Shown here piece after piece: positions 1-5,857 of a DNA stretch of 5,857 nt. The position numbers and the translations under genes were made by a program. This DNA is from Deltaproteobacteria bacterium. Lineage in GTDB: Bacteria; Myxococcota; XYA12-FULL-58-9; JAUUZB01. The DNA lies in assembly GCA_030590185.1 (NCBI GenBank), contig JAUUZB010000314.1, positions 1 through 5,857 of the forward strand, written 5' to 3'. The notes beneath the pieces were generated by a model that saw nothing but the letters and a program-made list of their open reading frames with translations, had not been told where the DNA came from and ran no database searches. Every line of letters starts with the position of its first letter. The first letter of the stretch is position 1.

Positions 1-2
1 AG

Positions 3-227
3 CCGGTGGGGATCATGGGCTGTCGGGCTGAGCCACTCCTGTTGGCGAGCAGCGACGACCTCGTGCCGGTGGTCGGGTTGGTCGAGGCGTCTGTCGCGAT
101 TCGCTACTGGGAGCGAGCCGAGGCCCTAGGGCTCACGGCGGCGCCCCTACACCTCGGCAACCGAAGGGTCGCCCAGGCCATGGTGGAGCGCTTCCGCGAG
201 CACTGGCGGCGGCGCCCCGGACGCTGA
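3..227 (+). CDS. 3' end of an unrecognised protein (5' end outside window)
   Basis: The reading frame is open from the left edge and ends at TGA 225-227. It gives about 74 residues, and G or C dominates the third codon positions, as in the neighbouring genes, so it is probably truly coding. A GTG at 6-8 and an ATG at 15-17 are possible starts, but no ribosome binding site can be judged this close to the edge, and the frame is open before them, so a truncated C-terminus is more likely. The visible part has a hydrophobic stretch (LVPVVGLVEASVAI), then a probable helix rich in Arg, Glu and Ala (AMVERFREHWRRR), ending in a basic tail. There is no membrane segment or diagnostic motif. I do not recognise the family and assign no function. 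It ends 117 bases before pfp, on the same strand. Confidence 0.55.
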   Translation, partial: PVGIMGCRAEPLLLASSDDLVPVVGLVEASVAIRYWERAEALGLTAAPLHLGNRRVAQAMVERFREHWRRRPGR

Positions 228-279
228 GTCAACGTCGGCCGCCATCGACAGGCGCCTCGGCAAAGCCGGTCGACTATCT

Positions 280-309
280 TTGCGCCCTGCTCACGAAAGC
301 GAGTATGAC
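280..309 (+). promoter_or_regulatory. Weak candidate sigma-70-type promoter for pfp
   Basis: TTGCGC at 280-285 and TATGAC at 304-309 are separated by 18 bases. They match the -35 consensus at 3 of 6 positions and the -10 consensus at 4 of 6. This is the best pair I found in the 117-base gap before pfp, and it would place transcription start near 316, leaving a short leader of about 30 bases. The match is poor enough that it may be chance, and pfp may instead be read from further upstream. Confidence 0.2.
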
Positions 310-330
310 GTGCAGGAGACCAGCGATCCG

Positions 331-336
331 AAGGAG
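331..336 (+). promoter_or_regulatory. Ribosome binding site of pfp
   Basis: AAGGAG lies 8 bases before the ATG at 345, an excellent match to the Shine-Dalgarno consensus at ideal spacing. In the pfp frame there is a stop (TGA 306-308) and no other start codon between it and 345, so this site fixes the start. A second AGGAGA lies 18 bases upstream (314-319). Confidence 0.85.
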
Positions 337-344
337 ATGATCTC

Positions 345-1577
345 ATGTCAGTGCTGCAAGGAAAAGCGCTGATCGCCCAGGGTGGCGGTCCGACGGCGGT
401 GATCAACCAGAGTCTGGCGGGGGTCGTGCTCGAATCCCGCAAGTTCCCGCAGGTCATGCGCGTCTACGGCGCATTGCACGGGGTGGACGGCATCGTCGAC
501 GAGAACTTCATCGACCTCACCCAGGAGACGAGCCACAACCTCGAGCGCGTGGCCCGCACCTCCTCGTCGGGGCTCTACTCGACCCGCACCAAACCGGACG
601 CCGAGTTCTGCTCGCGGATGTTCAACGTGATGAAGGCCCACGACATCCGCTACTTCTTCCTCATCGGCGGCAACGACTCTGCCGATACGATCCGCATCGT
701 CAACGAGCAGGCCGAAGCCGAGGGCTACGACTTCCGCTCCATCCATGTGCCAAAAACGATCGACAACGACCTGGTACTCAACGACCATACCCCCGGTTAC
801 CCCTCGGCGGCGCGCTTCGTGGCCCAGGCCTTCATGGGCGCCAACCTCGAAAACCGCGCCATCCACGGCGTCTACATCGGCGTCACCATGGGCAGGCACG
901 CTGGCTTTTTGGCCGCCGCCTCGGTGCTCGGGCAAACCCACCAGGAGGACGGCCCTCACCTGGTCTACATCCCGGAGCGGCCCTTCAGCCGGCAGAAGTT
1001 CCTCGACGACATCGAACGTACCCTCAGCAGTTACAGCCGCTGCGTGATCGCGGTCAGCGAGGGGATCGTCGACAGCGAGGGCACGCCCATCGCGGTGAAG
1101 CTAATGGAGAACCCGGAGCGGGATGATCACGGCAACGTGCAACTCTCCGGAACCGGCGCCCTCGGCGACATGCTCGCCGAGTTGGTAAAAAAGCGCCTGG
1201 GGATCTCCCGGGTCCGCGCCGACACCCTCGGCTACATGCAACGCTCCTTCTATGGCGTGGTCTCCGACATCGACCAGAGCGAGGCCAGGGAAGTCGGTGA
1301 ACGCGCGGCCCAGCTCGCCATCTGGCACAACCTCGACGGCTCGGTCACCATCAACCGCACCGGCCGCTATTCCGTCGACTACAAGCTGGCGACCCTGTCC
1401 CAGGTCGCGGGCAAGACCCGCACCATGCCGGACGAGTTCATCAACGAAGCGGGCAACGGCGTCACCGACCAATTCGCAACCTTCCTGCGGCCCCTGATGG
1501 GCTCCGGCTTTCCCGGCACCAGCCGCCTGCGGGCGCCGAGGGTGGAGAAGGTGCTCAAGAACGGGGGCGTGGTGTAG
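345..1577 (+). CDS. pfp: Pyrophosphate-dependent 6-phosphofructokinase
   Basis: Phosphorylates fructose 6-phosphate to fructose 1,6-bisphosphate with pyrophosphate as phosphoryl donor. The PPi reaction is reversible, so the cytoplasmic enzyme can serve glycolysis, gluconeogenesis or a ribulose monophosphate or Calvin-type sugar cycle. The 410-residue product has the whole PFK fold: the N-terminal GGGPTAVIN loop (13-21), GGNDS (108-112), catalytic PKTIDND (136-142), MGRHAGF (182-188), PERPF (210-214) and GYMQR (296-300). In the family, Asp after GGN (D111, where ATP enzymes have the second Gly of GGDGS) and Lys in PKTIDND (K137) mark PPi users; both are present. Asp140 is the expected catalytic base. 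Length fits the compact bacterial PFP group. The ATG is supported by AAGGAG 8 bases upstream and an in-frame stop at 306-308. No truncation or frameshift is seen. The kinase gene follows after 47 bases. PPi specificity is inferred from the residues, not measured. Confidence 0.95.
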   Translation: MSVLQGKALIAQGGGPTAVINQSLAGVVLESRKFPQVMRVYGALHGVDGIVDENFIDLTQETSHNLERVARTSSSGLYSTRTKPDAEFCSRMFNVMKAHDIRYFFLIGGNDSADTIRIVNEQAEAEGYDFRSIHVPKTIDNDLVLNDHTPGYPSAARFVAQAFMGANLENRAIHGVYIGVTMGRHAGFLAAASVLGQTHQEDGPHLVYIPERPFSRQKFLDDIERTLSSYSRCVIAVSEGIVDSEGTPIAVKLMENPERDDHGNVQLSGTGALGDMLAELVKKRLGISRVRADTLGYMQRSFYGVVSDIDQSEAREVGERAAQLAIWHNLDGSVTINRTGRYSVDYKLATLSQVAGKTRTMPDEFINEAGNGVTDQFATFLRPLMGSGFPGTSRLRAPRVEKVLKNGGVV

Positions 1578-1584
1578 TCCACGC
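1567..1584 (+). other. Hairpin enclosing the pfp stop codon
   Basis: GCGTGG (1567-1572) and CCACGC (1579-1584) form a perfect 6-base-pair stem with the 6-base loop TGTAGT. The pfp stop codon TAG (1575-1577) lies in the loop. No T-run follows, so this is not a standard intrinsic terminator. It could attenuate or stabilise the 3' end of pfp mRNA, or be a chance GC-rich stem. Confidence 0.3.
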
Positions 1585-1624
1585 GGCGCTCGTGACGACA
1601 AACCAAGAGTGGTAGGGTACTGCC

Positions 1625-4600
1625 ATGACCGGATCCCGTACGCCGGTAGCCCCACATCCCAACCCCAGCCAACAGCCCTCGCGCGGAGCTGATCGCGCTC
1701 GCTACCTCCTAGCCGGGACCGTCATGGTGCTGGGATTGGCGCTCATCGGCTCCGGTTACAGCTACTACCGCTTCGATCTACGCGCCCTCAAACAGGATAA
1801 ATACAACGAGGTGCGGGCCGTCGCCGATTTGAAAGCCCGCGAGGTCGAGCATTGGCGCCAGGAACGTCTCACCGACGGCGGGCGAAACGTCTCCGGCAGC
1901 ATCGGGGTGGCGACGCGCGAGTGGCTCGAGGCCCCCGCGAATGACGCCGTCGCAACGGCCGCGACCACCAGACTCCGCTCCCTGTTGACTGCGTTTGCGC
2001 AGGCCGAGGGCTACGAGGCCTTTCTCGTCGCATCCCCCGAAGGCCGGATTCTCGTCTCGACCGACGCATCCGCCGGCGCCCTCCCCCCATCGACCCTTGG
2101 CCTGGTGGAGCGAGCGGTCGCGACCGCCGAGCCGGTGCTCGGCGACTTCTTCCTGGCCGACGGCGGTCGAGGGAGCCGCCTCGAGTTGGCGGCGCCCATC
2201 CCGGATCATCAGGGGCGTCCGGTCGCCGTGCTCATCCAGCGCGTCGACCCAGAGAGTTGTATCTATCCCCAGCTTCGCGGTTGGCCCCTGCCGAGCGCCA
2301 GCGCCGAGACCTTGCTCATCCGCCGAGATGGTGAGCAGGCGCTGTTCTTGAATCCCATCCGACACCGTACCGATGCCGCCATGACGATGCGGGTTCCCCT
2401 CGACCGCGACGGCAGCGCAGCCGTTCAGGCGCTGCTCGGGCGGACCGCTCGGTTCGAAGGCAAGGACTACCGCGGCGTTGACGTGATCGCCGACATCCAG
2501 GCGATTCCCGGCTCACCCTGGTTCATGGTGGCCAAGATCGACGCGCAGGAGATCCAGGCTGAGGCCTACAGCCGAGCTTGGATGGTGGCGCTACTCGTGG
2601 CCCTGGCGCTGCTCCTGCTCGGGTCGTCCACCGGCCTGCTGGTGGCCACCCGCCGGCAGAGACTCTACCAACTCCTCTACCGCGCCGAACAGGAGACCCG
2701 GCGTAGCCAGGAGGAGATCAGCGCGATCCTCAACAGCATCGGCGACGGTGTCATCGCCACTGGGCCGACCGGCGAAGTCGACCGCATGAATCCCGTGGCC
2801 GAGTGGCTCACCGGTTGGACCGAGGTGGAGGCGCGAGGGCGACAACTCGGCGAGTCGTTTCGTATCGTCAACGAAGATACCCGTGCCCCTGTCGAGAACC
2901 CCGCCGAGCGGGCCCTGCGCGAGGGCGTCACTGTGGGTCTGGCCAACCACACCGTGCTCATCGCCAAGGACGGGGCGGAGCGGCCGATCGATGACAGCGG
3001 CGCACCCATTCGGGACCAGGCTGGCAACATCCTGGGCGCGGTCCTGGTTTTCCGGGACATCTCCGAGCGCCGAGATGCCGAGGAGAACGCGCGTGGCCTG
3101 GCGCAACGCCAACAGGCCATCCTCGGGGCGATCCCGGACATCATCATGGAGGTGGACGAGAACAGGGTTTACACCTGGACCAATTCGGCGGGCCGCGAGT
3201 TCTTCGGCGAGGATGTCATCGGCAAGGAAGCAGAGAGCTTCTTCGAGGGCGAGCAGGAAACCTATGCCGAGGTTGAGCCGTTGTTCCTTGGCCAGCCGGG
3301 TACGTTCTACGTGGAGAGCTGGCAACGGCGCCGCGACGGAGAGCGCCGCCTGTTGGCTTGGTGGTGCCGGGCCCTCGAGGACGCCGAGGGCCAGGTGACG
3401 GGCGCGCTATCATCGGCCCGGGACATCACCGAGCGTCACCGGGCCGAAACCGCGCAGCTCGCATCCGGGCAGAGGTGGCGGGCGACCTTTGATGCCATCT
3501 ACGACCGGATCTACGTGCTGTCGGAGGAATTCGAGTTTCTCGAGGTCAACCAAGCCTTCTGCACCAGCCTGGGCAAGACCCGCGACGAGATTCTCGGGAA
3601 GAAAGCCAACCAGCTCCTTCACGGCGCTAGCGAGCCGACAGCGGAGTGCCCGAACCGGCAGGCCATGGACACCGGCAATCCCGAGTCGAAGAGCTGGGAG
3701 GAGGACGGTCGGTTCTACGACATGGCGGCGTGGCCCCTCCCCTCAACGCCTGGCGAGCCGAGGTCCTTCGTGCACCTCGTCAGAGACCTAACCTACGAGA
3801 AGCGCATCGCCGATCACCTGCGGCAAACCCAAAGGATGGAAGCCATCGGTCAACTCGCCGGTGGCGTGGCGCACGACTTCAATAACCTCCTCTCCTCGAT
3901 GACCCTCCAGCTCAACGTCATGCAGATGGACGGTCACCTGCTGACCGAGGAGCTGCGTGAGGGGTTCGAGGAGCTGCTCAGCGGGGTGCGCCGCGGCGCC
4001 GGCCTGACCCGCCAATTGCTCCTCTTCAGTCGCCAGCAGGCCATGGAGGCGGGGCAGCACGACCTCAATGCGATCATCGCGGATCTCGAAAAGATGCTGC
4101 GGCGTATCATCGGCGAGCAGATCGAAATCACGCTCAATCGTAGCACCGCCCCCCTTTGGGTCGAGGGTGACGCCGGCATGCTGCAACAGGTCCTCCTCAA
4201 CCTGTGTGTGAACGCCCGTGACGCCATGCCTCAGGGGGGGCGTTTGACGATCGAGACCGGGGAGGAAACCGTCGAGGTTGCGGAGACTGACCCATCCGAG
4301 TCGTCGCGACCTCCGGGCCGGTTCGCCTTCATTCGCGTGTCCGATACCGGCCACGGTATCGCCGCAAACGACCTCGAGCACCTCTTCGAGCCGTTCTTCA
4401 CCACCAAGGAGGTCGGCAAGGGCACGGGGCTCGGGTTGTCGACGGTGCACGGGATCGTCGCTCAGCATCGAGGCTGGGTAGACGTCCAGAGCCAACCGGG
4501 CCAGGGCGCGACTTTCATCGTCCACCTTCCGCTCACCGAGCGCGTCGCCGAGACATCGCCACGCGCCCCCGCCACCACGCCAATGGCCGCTAACGACCTC

Positions 4601-5005
4601 CGCATCCTATTTGTCGAGGATGAACCGGCGGTGAGACGGATGGCGGTCAAGGGCCTGCGAAAACTCGGCTACGGGGTGGAGGCGGCCGAGAACGCCGCCG
4701 AGGCCACGCGCCTGTGGGAACGCGACGACGGTCGATTCGACCTCTTAATGACCGACGTGGTGATGCCCGGTGGGCAATCGGGCATCGACCTCTGTCGGAG
4801 CCTGCGGGCGCTCGATCCGCATCTGAAAATCATCTTGGCCAGCGGCTACAGCCAGGATCTCGTGAAGGGGGATGCGCTCGGGCTGGACCACGCGGTGTTC
4901 CTACGCAAACCCTATGACCTGCAAACGCTGGCCACCATCATCGCGTCCTGTGTCGAAGCACCTGAGGGCTCGGACCCAAACGCTGACAGCGGGTCGGGCG
5001 GTTGA
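1625..5005 (+). CDS. Membrane-bound multi-PAS hybrid sensor histidine kinase
   Basis: Senses a signal, autophosphorylates on His and passes phosphate to its own receiver. Order over 1126 residues: short Pro-rich cytoplasmic N-terminus; membrane segment about 27-48; extracytoplasmic sensor region about 50-312, probably Cache-like, with an EVRAVADLK..WRQERL helix; second membrane segment about 318-341; PAS 1 about 361-483; PAS 2 about 493-606; PAS 3 about 615-727; HisKA about 735-805 with phospho-acceptor H750 in GGVAHDFNN; ATPase with N-box N863, G1 DTGHG (907-911) and G2 GKGTGLGL (931-938); receiver about 992-1106 with E998/D999, phospho-acceptor D1044, S1073 and K1095. All catalytic residues are intact, so the kinase should be active. 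The HDFNN kinase with terminal receiver resembles CckA-type hybrids, but orthology is not shown. The start is bounded by an in-frame TAG at 1613-1615; the ribosome site is weak (TAGGG, 7 bases before ATG). No Hpt protein or DNA-binding regulator lies nearby. Ligand and target are unknown. Confidence 0.93.
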   Translation: MTGSRTPVAPHPNPSQQPSRGADRARYLLAGTVMVLGLALIGSGYSYYRFDLRALKQDKYNEVRAVADLKAREVEHWRQERLTDGGRNVSGSIGVATREWLEAPANDAVATAATTRLRSLLTAFAQAEGYEAFLVASPEGRILVSTDASAGALPPSTLGLVERAVATAEPVLGDFFLADGGRGSRLELAAPIPDHQGRPVAVLIQRVDPESCIYPQLRGWPLPSASAETLLIRRDGEQALFLNPIRHRTDAAMTMRVPLDRDGSAAVQALLGRTARFEGKDYRGVDVIADIQAIPGSPWFMVAKIDAQEIQAEAYSRAWMVALLVALALLLLGSSTGLLVATRRQRLYQLLYRAEQETRRSQEEISAILNSIGDGVIATGPTGEVDRMNPVAEWLTGWTEVEARGRQLGESFRIVNEDTRAPVENPAERALREGVTVGLANHTVLIAKDGAERPIDDSGAPIRDQAGNILGAVLVFRDISERRDAEENARGLAQRQQAILGAIPDIIMEVDENRVYTWTNSAGREFFGEDVIGKEAESFFEGEQETYAEVEPLFLGQPGTFYVESWQRRRDGERRLLAWWCRALEDAEGQVTGALSSARDITERHRAETAQLASGQRWRATFDAIYDRIYVLSEEFEFLEVNQAFCTSLGKTRDEILGKKANQLLHGASEPTAECPNRQAMDTGNPESKSWEEDGRFYDMAAWPLPSTPGEPRSFVHLVRDLTYEKRIADHLRQTQRMEAIGQLAGGVAHDFNNLLSSMTLQLNVMQMDGHLLTEELREGFEELLSGVRRGAGLTRQLLLFSRQQAMEAGQHDLNAIIADLEKMLRRIIGEQIEITLNRSTAPLWVEGDAGMLQQVLLNLCVNARDAMPQGGRLTIETGEETVEVAETDPSESSRPPGRFAFIRVSDTGHGIAANDLEHLFEPFFTTKEVGKGTGLGLSTVHGIVAQHRGWVDVQSQPGQGATFIVHLPLTERVAETSPRAPATTPMAANDLRILFVEDEPAVRRMAVKGLRKLGYGVEAAENAAEATRLWERDDGRFDLLMTDVVMPGGQSGIDLCRSLRALDPHLKIILASGYSQDLVKGDALGLDHAVFLRKPYDLQTLATIIASCVEAPEGSDPNADSGSGG

Positions 5006-5011
5006 GGACAG

Positions 5012-5045
5012 GCACCTCGGCTGGGGTGCTATCGGGCTAGATAGC
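5012..5045. terminator. Possible weak bidirectional terminator between convergent genes
   Basis: The 31-base gap between the kinase gene and deaD holds two overlapping stems that exclude each other: GCACC (5012-5016) with GGTGC (5025-5029), and GCTATC (5028-5033) with GATAGC (5040-5045). The second has a 6-base loop containing the deaD stop codon (5037-5039, read on the minus strand). Neither strand has a clear T-run after the stem. The position fits shared termination for converging transcripts, but the structures are short. Confidence 0.3.
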
Positions 5046-5857
5046 GCTGCGTTGTGGTTTGGACCCGGGTCCACCCACCCGGGACTTGCCCTTGCGGTGC
5101 ACGCTGCGCTTGCGCGGCGGTTGGTTCCCGCCGGTGGGCAGGGCTGCGCGGCTATGGTTGGCGCGGGGCGGCTTGGCTTTGGATTTCGCTTTGCCCTTGG
5201 GCCCGGCCTTGGGCGCCTGGCGCGGAGTCCGGGTCTCACTCCCTGTCCCGTCGGCGTCTGGGTTGGTACCCTCAACGCGGCTGATGCGCGAGGGAATACT
5301 GAATAGCCGCATCTTCCGCAGGCGCTGAAAGACCTCCGCCGGCATGCCGGTCGGCAGGTCGACGGTGGAGTATTCGTCATCAATGTGAATGCGACCGATA
5401 TCGCGGCCGCTCAGTTTGGTCTCGTTGGCGATGGCGGCGACGATGTTGCGGGGCTTGAGCCCGTGTTGGAATCCCACCTCCAGACGGTAGCGCTCCATAT
5501 CATCTTCTGGCCCCAACCGCGGCGAGGCGCGGCGACGTTCACCGCCGCGGTCGTTTCGAAACCTGGGGCGCGGGCGGGGATCAGGATCGGTCATCAACAA
5601 CGGCGTCTTGCCCTGCAGCAGGGTGGCCAGCGCCGCCGCCACCTGTAGGGGCTCGAGCTCTCGGTCCTGGATGTACTCGACGATCAGCTTCTCAAAAAAC
5701 TCCACGTCCCCCTGCTCGAGCTCATCGGTGATCCGTTGCTTGAAGCGCGCCACCCGCGCCTTGTTGATCACCGCCGTGGCGGGGATGGACATCTCATCGA
5801 CTCTCGTGCGCGTCACCGACTCGATGGTGCGCAGCAAGCGCCGGTCCTGGGGTGCAA
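5037..5857 (-). CDS. deaD: DEAD-box ATP-dependent RNA helicase DeaD/CsdA, C-terminal part
   Basis: DeaD/CsdA unwinds RNA and aids ribosome assembly and mRNA turnover, notably in the cold. Only about 273 C-terminal residues are inside the window; the helicase core with its DEAD box lies past the right edge, and the frame is open to base 5857. The first codons read PQDRRLLRTIESVTR, matching the family's segment just after helicase domain 2. Next come the helical dimerisation-type region (about 5780-5590, ending near LATLLQGKTPLL), a charged linker rich in Arg and Asp, and the DbpA/CsdA RNA-binding domain at about 5492-5298, with YRLEVGFQHGLKPRNIV, AIANE, IGRIHI and STVDLP.GMP. The last 85 or so residues are a Lys/Arg/Pro/Gly-rich basic tail (KGKAKSKAK), likely disordered and RNA-binding. 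A TTG at 5835-5837 is inside the conserved sequence and is not the start. The gene converges on the kinase gene, 31 bases apart. Confidence 0.93.
   Translation of the reverse strand, partial: APQDRRLLRTIESVTRTRVDEMSIPATAVINKARVARFKQRITDELEQGDVEFFEKLIVEYIQDRELEPLQVAAALATLLQGKTPLLMTDPDPRPRPRFRNDRGGERRRASPRLGPEDDMERYRLEVGFQHGLKPRNIVAAIANETKLSGRDIGRIHIDDEYSTVDLPTGMPAEVFQRLRKMRLFSIPSRISRVEGTNPDADGTGSETRTPRQAPKAGPKGKAKSKAKPPRANHSRAALPTGGNQPPRKRSVHRKGKSRVGGPGSKPQRSAI

Noticed and set aside
250..269. Palindrome AGGCGCCT and adjacent stem CGGC-AAA-GCCG as an upstream terminator or operator
   Set aside because: The stems are only 4 base pairs with a 3-base loop or a simple GC palindrome, and no clear T-run follows. 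Such elements are common by chance at this GC content.
348..959. 203-codon open frame on the minus strand
   Set aside because: It lies wholly antisense to pfp, whose motifs are unambiguous. Long antisense frames are expected in GC-rich genes, and its composition shows no recognisable domain.
2591..3325. 244-codon open frame on the minus strand
   Set aside because: It is antisense to the PAS 1 and PAS 2 region of the kinase and has no recognisable motif; a GC-skew shadow.
3788..4525. 245-codon open frame on the minus strand
   Set aside because: It is antisense to the conserved kinase core (His750 to the G2 box), which fully explains the sequence.
4872..5306. 144-codon plus-strand open frame across the end of the kinase gene
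   Set aside because: It overlaps the receiver in another frame and runs antisense into the deaD tail; both real genes are well supported by homology.
5835..5837. TTG as the start of a short stand-alone RNA-binding protein
   Set aside because: The codons upstream, to the window edge, continue the conserved DeaD sequence (PQDRR before LLRTIE), so this is an internal Leu codon of a longer gene.

Overview
This is a high-GC bacterial chromosomal segment with ordinary, dense gene packing. The gene types point to a gammaproteobacterium, perhaps a Chromatiales- or methylotroph-like lineage: a pyrophosphate-type phosphofructokinase of the kind common there, a DeaD/CsdA helicase with the proteobacterial C-terminal RNA-binding domain, and a large multi-PAS hybrid histidine kinase. 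The taxonomic guess is inference from gene content, not from a marker gene.

Layout from left to right. Bases 3-227 (+) are the 3' end of an unrecognised coding region that enters from outside the window. Bases 228-344 are an intergenic leader with a weak promoter candidate and a strong ribosome binding site. Bases 345-1577 (+) encode a complete pyrophosphate-dependent 6-phosphofructokinase (pfp). After a 47-base gap, bases 1625-5005 (+) encode a 1126-residue membrane-bound hybrid sensor kinase: two membrane segments around an extracytoplasmic sensor region, three PAS domains, a histidine kinase core and a C-terminal receiver. A 31-base gap separates it from the convergent gene at 5037-5857 (-), the C-terminal part of the DEAD-box RNA helicase DeaD/CsdA, whose helicase core lies beyond the right edge.

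The genes do not form an obvious functional system. Pfp is central carbon metabolism, the kinase is a sensor without a recognisable output partner in the window, and DeaD is RNA metabolism. pfp and the kinase could share a transcript because they are close and co-directional, but nothing in the sequence proves it. I see no mobile element, CRISPR array, tRNA, rRNA or long repeat. I found no convincing undescribed system. The points worth a second look are a His/Cys motif in the third PAS domain, hairpins that place the stop codons of pfp and deaD in their loops, a repeated Shine-Dalgarno-like leader before pfp, and the unidentified partial gene at the left edge.
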